A program made the position numbers and the translations under genes. Below the pieces are notes generated by a model, which was not told the origin of the DNA, searched no databases, and saw only the letters and a list, made by a program, of their open reading frames with translations. Of a stretch of DNA of 64,000 nt, positions 41,143-50,265 are shown piece after piece; the stretch's first letter is position 1; each line of letters opens with the position of its first letter. Source of the DNA: Shewanella sp. MR-4 (lineage in GTDB: Bacteria; Pseudomonadota; Gammaproteobacteria; Enterobacterales; Shewanellaceae); the NCBI RefSeq assembly GCF_000014685.1, contig NC_008321.1, positions 3,593,001 through 3,657,000 of the forward strand, given 5' to 3'.

Positions 41143-43776
41143 GTGAATTTGTTCAAAGCCAGCCTAGTCGCCCTCACCTGCTCGGCACTCATGTCGTGCG
41201 CCGTCCAAAGCCCATTAAATACGGGCCCAAGGGATGCCAGCCCCTATATCAGCCAATATCAGGCGAGCTTACGTTCACAGGTGATTTCGAATGTGCTTTA
41301 TGAGCTGGATTTTCAACTGACTGGCGACACTGAGTTTAGCGCAACGACTAAGGTCAACTTCAATCTCAGCGAAGTGCCCAAGCAATTGAGTCTCGATTTG
41401 AACAAGGCACAAATTAAGCGCTTTTTGATCAACGGCACCGCGGTTTACCCCAACTACAACGGCGCCTATATCAGCCTGAATACTCGTTTGCTGTCCTCGG
41501 GTGACAACACCATTGAAGTGCAATTTACTCGCCCCCACAGCACCAACGGTGAAGGCTTGCACCGTTTCCAAGATCCCGTCGATGGCAAGGTCTACCTGTA
41601 TTCACACTTCGAACCTGCTGCGGCGCAGCAAATGTTTGCGGTGTTCGACCAACCCGACTTGAAAGCCAACTATAAAATCAGCGTAACTGCGCCGAAGGAC
41701 TGGCAAGTGATCAGCACCATGCGCGAGTCCTCAGTCACACCTGCTGGGGCCATGAATCGTTGGGAGTTTCCTGAAACGCCTAAGTTAAGCCCTTATAACT
41801 TCTCGATGCATGCTGGTCCGTACCATATGTGGCAGGACAACTCTGGCCGCTATCCGATGCGCCTGTTTGCGCGCCAATCTGTGGCTAACCAAGTCACGCC
41901 TGAGGATTGGTTTACCTATACCAAACAAGGTTTAACCTTCTTTGATGCCTATTTCGGTATTCCTTATCCCTTTAAGAAGTACGACCAACTTTTAGTGCCT
42001 GATTTTCTCTACGGCGCAATGGAAAACGCCGGAGCAGTGACCTTTGCCGAAGATCATTTCCTCCACAAAGCGGCAATGACCGCAGAGCAAAAACAAAGCT
42101 TAGCCGGCGTTATCATGCACGAAATGGCGCACCAGTGGTTTGGCGATCTGGTCACCATGAAGTGGTGGAATGGTTTGTGGCTAAACGAAAGTTTTGCCTC
42201 CTTTATGGGCACGCTCGCGACCCAAGAGGCCACCGAGTTCACCAATGCCTGGCGCAGTTTTTACGCTCAAGGCAAACAACGCGCCTATGAGCAAGACAGC
42301 CTAGTGACCACGCATCCCATCGAAGTGCCCGTGGCGACCACGCAAAACGCCTTCGATAATATCGATGCGATTACCTATCAAAAAGGCGCCTCGACCCTCA
42401 AGCAGTTACGTCATTTACTCGGCGATCTGGTATTCCAGCGCGGCGTGAGTAACTACTTAAAGCAATACAGCTATCAAAATGCCGAGCTAGATGACTTTAT
42501 CAATAGCCTAGCTAAATCGGCGGGCCGTGACTTAAGCGCCTGGACGAAAGATTGGCTCTACAGCGCAGGGGTTAACACCATTAAGGCCGAATACCGCTGT
42601 GACGGTAACCGCATCAGCGATTTTAGCCTGTTGCAGTATCCTGCGAGCAGTGAGTTGCCTACACTCAGGGAGCAAAAAGTCCAAATCGCCCTGTTCACTA
42701 AGGGACGTTTCGATTTAAGACATGAGACTACGGTCGCCGTCACCTACAAGGGTGAGCGTACCGAAGTGAAGCAATTAGTCGGAGAACGTTGTCCAGATTT
42801 GGTTTACCCCAACTACGATGACTGGGGCTTTGTAAAGGTGCAACTCGATGACAAATCCTTCGACACCGCCAAGCAACAGTTAAGCCGTGTTACAGATCCT
42901 CTGCTGCGCTCTATGCTGTGGCAAAGCCTGTGGGACAGCGTGCTTGAAGGCAACCTGAGCCTAGATCAATACTTAAGCACGGTGTTCGTCAACGCCCCAG
43001 CGGAAAATGACTACACTGTGGTCGGCCAGATTATTTCGACTCTGCTGCGCAGCAAAGAATACCTCGCGCAAATCGCGCCGATTCAGCAAAACTATGCTGA
43101 AAATGCGGTCAAAGGCTTAGCGCAAATGAGCCTTCGCAAAACCATGGAGAGCCGAGGCGATAATGACTTCCAGCGCCGCTGGTTCAATGCCTATATTCAG
43201 TTAGCGGGCGATCGCGACAGTCTGCGCCACTTAGCGCAATTACTGGATGGCACAACCAAAATCAAAGGCTTAACCCTAGACCAAGATCTCCGCTGGGCCA
43301 TCATCACTCAGCTGAATCGCTATGACTTCCCGAATGCGCAACAACGTATTACCCAGGAAGCCGCCCGCGATAACTCGGATTCGGGTGAAAAGGCCGCATT
43401 GGCCGCACAGGTTATCCGTCCTGAGGCCGCTGCCAAACGCCGCTGGTTGAGCAAAGTGCACGCCGACGCCCTGCCGTTTGCCAAACAGCGGATTATTATG
43501 GAAAATCTCTATCCTGCTGAACAGAAACTGCTAAGCGCCGCCACCGCGGAAGAGCGCCTCGCTAACTTGGCGGACATGGATAAGAAAGGCCCAGTGTTTA
43601 TGCGTAGCTACAGCCGCAACCTTATCCCAACCGACTGTAATTACACCAGTATTGCCGCCTTGGATAAGGTATTAGATACCCAAACTGGATTATCTAACCT
43701 AACGCGCCGCACGCTGTTAGAAACCCGCCAAACCGAGCAACGTTGCGTGCTGATCAAAAATAAAATGACCCATTGA
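41143..43776 (+). CDS. M1 family aminopeptidase lipoprotein
   Basis: Zinc aminopeptidase of 877 residues that trims N-terminal residues from peptides, here predicted to be lipid-anchored in the envelope (lipobox LMSC, Cys near 19), unlike cytoplasmic PepN. The exopeptidase motif GAMEN (LYGAMENAGAVTF) is near residue 290, and the zinc site is HEMAHQWFGDLVTMKWWNGLWLNE, that is HExxH-18-E, near residue 327. The C-terminal ERAP1-like helical domain spans about 560-860. The start is GTG with GAAGGA upstream. It stands alone between two terminators. Confidence 0.9.
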   Translation: MNLFKASLVALTCSALMSCAVQSPLNTGPRDASPYISQYQASLRSQVISNVLYELDFQLTGDTEFSATTKVNFNLSEVPKQLSLDLNKAQIKRFLINGTAVYPNYNGAYISLNTRLLSSGDNTIEVQFTRPHSTNGEGLHRFQDPVDGKVYLYSHFEPAAAQQMFAVFDQPDLKANYKISVTAPKDWQVISTMRESSVTPAGAMNRWEFPETPKLSPYNFSMHAGPYHMWQDNSGRYPMRLFARQSVANQVTPEDWFTYTKQGLTFFDAYFGIPYPFKKYDQLLVPDFLYGAMENAGAVTFAEDHFLHKAAMTAEQKQSLAGVIMHEMAHQWFGDLVTMKWWNGLWLNESFASFMGTLATQEATEFTNAWRSFYAQGKQRAYEQDSLVTTHPIEVPVATTQNAFDNIDAITYQKGASTLKQLRHLLGDLVFQRGVSNYLKQYSYQNAELDDFINSLAKSAGRDLSAWTKDWLYSAGVNTIKAEYRCDGNRISDFSLLQYPASSELPTLREQKVQIALFTKGRFDLRHETTVAVTYKGERTEVKQLVGERCPDLVYPNYDDWGFVKVQLDDKSFDTAKQQLSRVTDPLLRSMLWQSLWDSVLEGNLSLDQYLSTVFVNAPAENDYTVVGQIISTLLRSKEYLAQIAPIQQNYAENAVKGLAQMSLRKTMESRGDNDFQRRWFNAYIQLAGDRDSLRHLAQLLDGTTKIKGLTLDQDLRWAIITQLNRYDFPNAQQRITQEAARDNSDSGEKAALAAQVIRPEAAAKRRWLSKVHADALPFAKQRIIMENLYPAEQKLLSAATAEERLANLADMDKKGPVFMRSYSRNLIPTDCNYTSIAALDKVLDTQTGLSNLTRRTLLETRQTEQRCVLIKNKMTH

Positions 43777-43797
43777 TAAATCGGGTCATCATCCACT

Positions 43798-43827
43798 AAA
43801 AAGAGGCTCATTCGAGCCTCTTTTTTT
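43798..43827. terminator. Bidirectional terminator between aminopeptidase and EAL genes
   Basis: AAAAAGAGGCTC pairs with GAGCCTCTTTTT around ATTC, between two convergent genes. A second small hairpin (ATGACCC/GGGTCAT) overlaps the aminopeptidase stop. Confidence 0.93.
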
Positions 43828-43833
43828 ATGCCT

Positions 43834-45390
43834 TTACCCTTGCTTGTCCGAGGGTAAGCCTTGATAGAATTGAAGCAAATCTTCTAATGCCAATGGCTTA
43901 GCATAAAAATATCCTTGATGTTGATAAACCCCTTTCGCGGCTAAGTACTCCACCTGCGCTAGAGTTTCAACGCCTTCGGCTACCATATCCATCTGCGACT
44001 CACGGCCAAAGGCGATAATGGCATCGAGTACCGCGCCCTTTAAGTCCTCGGTACCTATAGTATCGGTAAACATCTTATCGATTTTTATGCTGTTAATTCC
44101 GAGACGCTGCAAATAACTAAAACCACCAAAGCCAGTGCCAAAATCATCGAGTTTAAAGTCATGACACAGGGGCAATACCGCCTTCATCTCGGCGAGGGCT
44201 AACTCAAATTGAGTGATAGGTTTACGCTCTGTGAGTTCAAAAGCAATGCGTTTCACCCTAGGATCGCTATGGCTGGAGAACCATTTGCTCAATAACCCCG
44301 ACTCGAGATGCTGGGCGACAATATTGGCGCTGACCCAACCTTTAAGCTGAGGCAAGTCCTGATATACCTGCTCGAGGATAAGATCGGTGATCGGCAGAAT
44401 TAACCCCGAATCTTCGGCGTAGGGAATAAACTGATTAGGTTGAACGAGCACGCCATCGAATCGGCGCCAGCGGACTAACATCTCTTGGCCGACGACCTCT
44501 CCGCTGCGGCAATCGATAATCGGTTGATAATAAGGAATAAACTCTTTTCGGCTGATGCCTTTTTGGATAAGCATCCCCAGCGACACCCGCGCCGATTGCC
44601 AATTCCAATAAAAAATCACCGCAAGGAAAGACACTATCAGGGCAACGACAAATAGCACAACGGCTACGTGTGAGGCTTCTCGCCAGTAAAGCGTATCCCC
44701 CGCCCTTAAGGTCAAGGTCACATCTAATACGTTGATATAACGAGAGTCCTCAATTAATACGTTCTCTGTTTCTAGCCGCTCGACGCCCCGCTCTAGGGAA
44801 GAAAGGCCTTGATAACCAACCAATAGTTGATAACAACCTAGGCACAGATTTGACAGGGTTTCGTTATAGACAGAGCTATTGGTGAGCACGACTAACTTTT
44901 GTTCGCCCAAATGGAACACATAACCAATGCTACGGGCCCTATCGTTAGCCGCGACTGTAGTGGCAATATCCACTCGATGTGAATCGAAATATAAACTTCG
45001 AGAGCGGTCGAATTGATAATTGACCGGAGGCCCCATATTGGAGCATTGCGTCCCGTTTGCCAGTTCTAACTGAATAAATCGGACGATCGCCGGGCTTAGG
45101 GACGGACTATTTAGCAGCGCAATGTCATCCATATCGCAGGTAAAAGATAATTCGCCAAATGCCTGTTCGATGTTCGTCGCTTCAAATCCATCGAGTCCAT
45201 TGGCAAACGAAGTCTCAATACTATCTAAATCATCGCTGAATCTATGCTCCATGCTGTAACGGGTTAGCCAAGGCTGCATAGCGCTCGCCAATAGGATTGG
45301 CAAAATAAAGATAAGGCAAGTGTGTAACCAGGGATTAAGGCTCCAGCGAGGAAAGTTCCATTTCATACTATTCCGCTCATTTACATTCAT
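43834..45390 (-). CDS. c-di-GMP phosphodiesterase, CSS-motif periplasmic sensor plus EAL
   Basis: Inner-membrane enzyme of up to 518 residues that would degrade c-di-GMP. Two TM helices (about residues 23-40 and 241-263) enclose a periplasmic sensor with paired cysteines (LSFTCDMDDI, TQCSNMGPP, NLCLGCYQ), resembling the redox-linked CSS-motif domain. The EAL domain (about 280-510) has the signature as EML (GQEMLVRWRR); other catalytic residues look intact: Asn in VSANIV, Glu in ELTER, KLDDFGTGFGG, KIDKMF, EGVET and QGYFYAKPL. Activity is therefore likely. ATGs at 45390 and 45366 are both possible starts. Confidence 0.88.
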   Translation of the reverse strand: MNVNERNSMKWNFPRWSLNPWLHTCLIFILPILLASAMQPWLTRYSMEHRFSDDLDSIETSFANGLDGFEATNIEQAFGELSFTCDMDDIALLNSPSLSPAIVRFIQLELANGTQCSNMGPPVNYQFDRSRSLYFDSHRVDIATTVAANDRARSIGYVFHLGEQKLVVLTNSSVYNETLSNLCLGCYQLLVGYQGLSSLERGVERLETENVLIEDSRYINVLDVTLTLRAGDTLYWREASHVAVVLFVVALIVSFLAVIFYWNWQSARVSLGMLIQKGISRKEFIPYYQPIIDCRSGEVVGQEMLVRWRRFDGVLVQPNQFIPYAEDSGLILPITDLILEQVYQDLPQLKGWVSANIVAQHLESGLLSKWFSSHSDPRVKRIAFELTERKPITQFELALAEMKAVLPLCHDFKLDDFGTGFGGFSYLQRLGINSIKIDKMFTDTIGTEDLKGAVLDAIIAFGRESQMDMVAEGVETLAQVEYLAAKGVYQHQGYFYAKPLALEDLLQFYQGLPSDKQG

Positions 45391-45511
45391 CAGTACTTAT
45401 TTGTACTCATTTACTGTTATGCCAGAGTATGCCTGATCTCAGCTCAAAGCTGTGCAGCAAATCATTGATTCTGCCGATTTAACCACATTTAAAGATTGAT
45501 GATTTATCTAT

Positions 45512-45538
45512 TAATGCTTTCACATTTTCTGCCGCTAT
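45512..45538 (+). promoter_or_regulatory. Possible sigma-28 (FliA) promoter for the chemoreceptor gene
   Basis: TAAT, 15 bases, then GCCGCTAT, compared with the consensus TAAA-N15-GCCGATAA. The position, about 46 bases before the chemoreceptor ATG, is right for a motility-regulon gene. Confidence 0.4.
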
Positions 45539-45583
45539 ACTTTATTGACGTTAGACAGCTAACGGAATTTAAAGGAAATAATT

Positions 45584-47476
45584 ATGAGATCAACACTCAA
45601 AACCCGCCTACTCTTTAGTAGTCTCTTCGCCGTTCTCATTACTGTCGCAGTGCTGGTAAGCATATCAAGCTATTTCATCCGCAATAATGCCTTAGAAAAT
45701 ACTCAACATGAAATTGATCAACTGGCGAATACCTTTGCCGAAGGTATTGGCCTGTGGATGCAAGATCGCAAAATGGCGATCACCAGTCTTAAAAAGACCA
45801 TAGAAGCCGATCCCAATGTGCAAATCACGCCCTATTTATTACAAGCCCACAATGGTATGGGGTTTGCGCTGACTTATTTTGGTGATGAGCAGGGAAACAT
45901 GTACCGCCAAGATCCCGCGCTCAATACCGCTAACTATGATCCCAGAGTCCGTCCTTGGTATATGGATGCCAAAGCCGCTAATGCGATGGTAATGACTGCG
46001 CCCTATGTGAGCGCCACCTTAAAAAAACAAGTGGTGACCATTGCCGAGCCCGTCATGGTATCGGGTAGTTTGTTCGGGGTTGCCGCAGCAAACCTCACCA
46101 TAGATCAACTCACCGATGCGGTGCAGCGCCTTAAAGTGCCAGGTAAAGGCTATACCCTCATGGTGGACAAGACTGGGCTTATCATCAGCCACCCCAATAA
46201 CCAGCTTAATAATCAACAACTAAATAAAATTGATAGCAATTTTACCCCCAGCTGGTTATCCCAACGTGCAAATGCCAATACCTTAGAAGAACGCGAGCTC
46301 GATGGCGAAACTCAACTCATCTATGTTGCAGCAGTGCCATCTACCGACTGGGAACTGATTTTCGTGATGAACAAGGAGGAAATCATGTCGCAGGCCACCA
46401 CTCTTGCCTGGTGGATGTCCGCTGTTGGAGCTGGCTTACTGGTCATCTTCGGCTTGGTCCTAGTGGCCATCTTTAAAATTCAATTTAAAGACTTAGAACG
46501 CGTTGCCTTGGCACTTAATGATATTGCCGAAGGGGATGGCGACCTGACGGTTAGGATCCACACCGCCAACAGCCACGACGAAATTGGTATCTTGGCCTCA
46601 GGCTTTAACCGCTTCGTCGAACGACTGCATGGCATGATCTCCAGAATGCACCAGATCGCAGGCCAACTGGAATATCAAGCCCAGGGCAGCAGTGCATCGG
46701 CCACGGATAATAGCCAGCGCATCGCCGTGCAGCAGGACGAAGTGACCATGGTGGCGACCGCAGTCACTGAGATGGCGAGCGCCACCGAAGAGATTGCCAG
46801 CAACGCCGAGCACACAGCACAAACGGCGCAAGATGCAGTTGGACTATCTGACCATGGTCAAAAACAAGTGATGCAGAGTCAGCAATCTATTCGTAACTTG
46901 GCGAACGAAGTGGATACTGCTGGCCGTATTATCAGTGAGCTTAATGAACACTCACAAAAGATTAATAGCATCCTGCTCACCATCAGTGGCATTGCCGAAC
47001 AAACCAACTTACTGGCGTTGAACGCTGCGATTGAAGCCGCCCGCGCCGGTGAACAAGGTCGCGGCTTTGCCGTGGTGGCCGACGAAGTGCGCGTGTTGTC
47101 GCAGCGTACTCACTCATCGACTCAAGAAATTCAAGCCATGATCGAGACCCTACAACAAACTGCGGCTAAGGCGGTTAAATCTATGACCCAAAGTCACGAT
47201 ATGGCTGAAACCAGTGTCGCCGACGCCAACTCGGCCAGTGAGAGCCTGCTACAGATCAGCAAAGCCATTAATGAGATCTCGGATATGGCGAGCCAAATTG
47301 CCACCGCCGCAGAGGAGCAAACTTCGGTCACCAGCGAAATTAACCGTAATACCGAGTCGATTCGTGAAGTTTCTGAAAACCTCTCCATAGAAGCACAAAG
47401 CTCGATGGTACAGGCACAAGAATTAGCTCACTTAGCCGCCTCGCTGCAGCAGGAAGTTGGTCGCTTTAAGCTATAA
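45584..47476 (+). CDS. Methyl-accepting chemotaxis protein, Cache sensor
   Basis: Chemoreceptor of 630 residues linking a periplasmic signal to CheA/CheW. TM1 is near residues 9-30. A Cache-type sensor spans about 31-270, with YDPRVRPWYMDAKA, VTIAEPVMVSG and GKGYTLMVDKTGLIISHP. TM2 is near 277-300. HAMP (about 300-355, IAEGDGDLTVRI) and a long signalling coiled coil follow, with the hairpin tip motif ALNAAIEAARAGEQGRGFAV. No C-terminal NWETF-like pentapeptide for CheR/CheB is seen. AAGGA precedes the ATG. The DPRVRPWY motif is typical of dCache domains; the ligand is unknown. Confidence 0.93.
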   Translation: MRSTLKTRLLFSSLFAVLITVAVLVSISSYFIRNNALENTQHEIDQLANTFAEGIGLWMQDRKMAITSLKKTIEADPNVQITPYLLQAHNGMGFALTYFGDEQGNMYRQDPALNTANYDPRVRPWYMDAKAANAMVMTAPYVSATLKKQVVTIAEPVMVSGSLFGVAAANLTIDQLTDAVQRLKVPGKGYTLMVDKTGLIISHPNNQLNNQQLNKIDSNFTPSWLSQRANANTLEERELDGETQLIYVAAVPSTDWELIFVMNKEEIMSQATTLAWWMSAVGAGLLVIFGLVLVAIFKIQFKDLERVALALNDIAEGDGDLTVRIHTANSHDEIGILASGFNRFVERLHGMISRMHQIAGQLEYQAQGSSASATDNSQRIAVQQDEVTMVATAVTEMASATEEIASNAEHTAQTAQDAVGLSDHGQKQVMQSQQSIRNLANEVDTAGRIISELNEHSQKINSILLTISGIAEQTNLLALNAAIEAARAGEQGRGFAVVADEVRVLSQRTHSSTQEIQAMIETLQQTAAKAVKSMTQSHDMAETSVADANSASESLLQISKAINEISDMASQIATAAEEQTSVTSEINRNTESIREVSENLSIEAQSSMVQAQELAHLAASLQQEVGRFKL

Positions 47477-47516
47477 ATGCGCCAACGGCTGACGCCCTAA
47501 CGCATCGCCACGCTAT

Positions 47517-47555
47517 AAAAAATCCCCGATAATCTGAGTCTTATCGGGGATTTTT
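47517..47555. terminator. Bidirectional terminator between chemoreceptor and cyclase genes
   Basis: AAAAATCCCCGATAA pairs with TTATCGGGGATTTTT (15 bp) around an eight-base loop. Confidence 0.93.
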
Positions 47556-47578
47556 ATAAACGGCCACTTTGATTCCAA

Positions 47579-49033
47579 TCAATGGGGCTGGATCAGAGGC
47601 TCGAAATAGCTGGTCTTTAAGCCTTGATAACCCATTTCAATCCGATTGCCACCATTGCGCTTCGCCTTATACATCGCCGTATCGGCGCAGGACAGCAGTT
47701 GTTTTTCATCCCTGCCATGCTCGGGATACAGAGCAATCCCAATGCTAGGCAAAATATGGATCTGCTGATTCACCAACTCGAAGGGTTGGTTAAGCACATC
47801 TAAGATTTTTTGGGCGACGAGTAAGGTATTCTGCGCCGAATCGACACGCTCTAGCAGGACCACAAACTCATCACCACCAAAGCGTGCAACCGTATCCGAG
47901 CTTCTAACGCATCCTAAAATCCGCTGGGCGGTAATTTGCAATAAGAGATCACCCACACCATGGCCATAGGTATCATTCACCCATTTAAACTTGTCTAAAT
48001 CCAAGTAGAGTAAGGAAAAATAGCTCGACTCGCGATTCGCGCGCGATAACGCCTTCTGGAATCTGTCATAAAACAATTCGCGATTGGGCAAATGGGTGAG
48101 TTGATCATAAAGTGCAATATGCTCCAATCGCGCCAGCATTTGCCGACGCTCGATAGCGAAGGCGATTTGTGTCGACACAAACTCAACCAGTTCGCGATCC
48201 TGCTGAGTATAAGCCCGAGAATCTGGGGTGCTATGCATAATCAAGGCGCCGATAATGCCCTTCTGCAATGTTAGCGGCACACCAAGCCAACTTATGGCTT
48301 GCGGGTTATCTTGCTGATTATCTTGCTGATTTTTTTGCGGACCGACTTGCGAATAGCAAAGCTCACTTTCAACCGCAGAAACAGGCCGAGTCATGGGACA
48401 AAGCAGCATAGACTCTGCGCTTTGGATCACTTGCTCGGTAAAATGATCGAAACTGGCGGATTGCGCCGGATTTTGCTCCCCCGCCAACACGCGATAGGGA
48501 AAATCTAACTCATTAAGATCGGCATCATACAGCGCGATTGCAAAATTATCTGTCGGCAACAGCTTGGCCATGATCTGGTGAATGCGTCGATACAGGGCGA
48601 GGAGATCTTCTGCTACATGCACGGCTTCAGAAATCTCATACAGGGCAGCCTGACGCCGCTCGGCAGCCTTGCTCTTCGTAATGTCCCGGGCCACGGCAAT
48701 CCGCTGCTGACGGTCCTCAGACCAACGGGCAGACCAGAGGATATCGACTAGGGTGCCATCTTTACGAACATAGCGATTTTCAAAATCTAGCTTAAAGCTG
48801 TCCGCCATAATGTCATTAGCTGCGGCAATGGTACGCTCCCGGTCCTCTGGATACACGAGATCTAACATCTGCATACCAATCATTTCATCTGGGGTATAGC
48901 CAAAAATACGCTCGGCGCCCGCACTAACAAACTCGAAGTGTCCGGTTTTATCGACGACGCAGATGGCATCTAATAACAGATCAACAAATTGGCTAAGGGA
49001 AGTATAACCATCGTTTTTCACACAACTCTCCAA
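47579..49033 (-). CDS. Diguanylate cyclase: PAS-PAC, GAF, GGDEF
   Basis: Cytoplasmic enzyme of 484 residues that makes c-di-GMP. PAS (about residues 14-125, FEFVSAGAERIFGYTPDEMIGM), GAF (about 140-295) and GGDEF (about 310-470) follow in order. The GGDEF motif is intact (RFGGDEFVVLL) and an inhibitory I-site RxxD (RSSD) sits five residues before it, so product feedback is likely. No TM is seen. Inside the GAF domain, a Gln/Asn/Asp-rich stretch (QKNQQDNQQDNPQ) is encoded by a 12-base direct repeat. With the neighbouring EAL enzyme it forms an opposed c-di-GMP pair around a chemoreceptor gene. Confidence 0.93.
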   Translation of the reverse strand: MESCVKNDGYTSLSQFVDLLLDAICVVDKTGHFEFVSAGAERIFGYTPDEMIGMQMLDLVYPEDRERTIAAANDIMADSFKLDFENRYVRKDGTLVDILWSARWSEDRQQRIAVARDITKSKAAERRQAALYEISEAVHVAEDLLALYRRIHQIMAKLLPTDNFAIALYDADLNELDFPYRVLAGEQNPAQSASFDHFTEQVIQSAESMLLCPMTRPVSAVESELCYSQVGPQKNQQDNQQDNPQAISWLGVPLTLQKGIIGALIMHSTPDSRAYTQQDRELVEFVSTQIAFAIERRQMLARLEHIALYDQLTHLPNRELFYDRFQKALSRANRESSYFSLLYLDLDKFKWVNDTYGHGVGDLLLQITAQRILGCVRSSDTVARFGGDEFVVLLERVDSAQNTLLVAQKILDVLNQPFELVNQQIHILPSIGIALYPEHGRDEKQLLSCADTAMYKAKRNGGNRIEMGYQGLKTSYFEPLIQPH

Positions 49034-49299
49034 CTATACGGCGAATTTACATCAAGAGGCCCATTAACCTACAGGGAAGTACAGTTAAAGTCCTAAACAC
49101 ACAATAACATACTATTAGAGTAGGTTAATTACTATGACAGTTCCATGCCAGAACCTGCACAATCATGCCCTCAAACCGCCAAGGAAAGATGCCGATTTGA
49201 CGGACACAAACTGATTTAAGCACAATAGCCCAAAGGGCGACGAAGGTTGTCGCACACAGGCTATCGATTCATAGGGCAGCAAGTTAATTAGGAGTATGT

Positions 49300-50253
49300 T
49301 TGACGTCGTTCAAATCCCCTTCCCATAAAGCGCAGCATTTACGTCTCGGGCTTGCCATGTGGTCGCATAACCATTGGCAAGAAAGTGTTTATGGTTCAGG
49401 TACTAAACAGGCCGACAGACTTGCCCGCTATGCCAGCATCTTCAACACAGTGGAAGGCAATACCAGCTTTTACGCTACGCCAAATGCGCAAACGGTAATG
49501 AATTGGCACAGCGCTACTCCCGATGATTTTCGCTTTACCTTCAAACTGCCACAAAACATCACCCATCAACTGCAGTTGCAGCATTGTCAGCAGGAGCTAT
49601 TGGCCTTCTTCCAAATGATGGCACCCTTGGTCGAAAAAACCGGCTTGTGGAAAATTCAGCTCCCCGCCGCATTCGGCCCCGAACAGCTGCCAGTGCTAGC
49701 AGGTTTTTTTGATCTTTTACCGCAAGGCTTAAGTTATGGCGTAGAGGTTCGCCATTTAGCCTTTTTTGCCAAGGGAGACGCAGAGCGAGCGCTAAATCGC
49801 CTACTGATAGACAGACAAGCCAATCGCATTATCATGGACAGTCGGCCACTGTTTGCCCTGCCGCCCGCTAACGAGGCCATTATCGATGCCCATAAGAAAA
49901 AACCACAGGTGCCCGTGCACGCTATAGCGACCGCCCATACGCCCGTGGTGCGTTTTATTGGTCAAACGGATGGCACGATTGAAGCCTTAGCGGCGAGTAA
50001 CAATAAATTGCAGGTGAATGATAACGATAGCTTTTTTAACAACTGGCGAAGGCAATTAGCGCAATGGATAAAAGAAGGCCGTGAGCCTTATCTGTTTATC
50101 CATACGCCCGATAACCAAACCGCGCCCGAATTAGCGGTACGTTTATACCAGCAATTGCAGCAACAACTGGCCGATGAGGTCAGCTTACCCACGATTCAGT
50201 TGCATGAGCCGCCATTGGCTGAGCCCGCCGCACAAATGCAACTGACCTGGTAA
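49300..50253 (+). CDS. DUF72 (YecE-like) protein
   Basis: Protein of 317 residues in the DUF72/YecE TIM-barrel-like family: LRLGLAMWSHNHWQ, YASIFNTVEGNTSFYATP, WHSATPDDFRFTFKLPQNITH, SYGVEVRHLAFF, and PYLFIHTPDNQTAPEL near the end. The start is TTG with AGGAG five bases ahead, preferred because the nearby ATG at 49296 is in another frame with an early stop. The function is not established; some members are linked to nucleic acid or metal handling, but I would not assign one. Its stop lies 12 bases from the convergent phosphate transporter gene. Confidence 0.87.
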   Translation: MTSFKSPSHKAQHLRLGLAMWSHNHWQESVYGSGTKQADRLARYASIFNTVEGNTSFYATPNAQTVMNWHSATPDDFRFTFKLPQNITHQLQLQHCQQELLAFFQMMAPLVEKTGLWKIQLPAAFGPEQLPVLAGFFDLLPQGLSYGVEVRHLAFFAKGDAERALNRLLIDRQANRIIMDSRPLFALPPANEAIIDAHKKKPQVPVHAIATAHTPVVRFIGQTDGTIEALAASNNKLQVNDNDSFFNNWRRQLAQWIKEGREPYLFIHTPDNQTAPELAVRLYQQLQQQLADEVSLPTIQLHEPPLAEPAAQMQLTW

Positions 50254-50265
50254 AAGGAATTTAGC

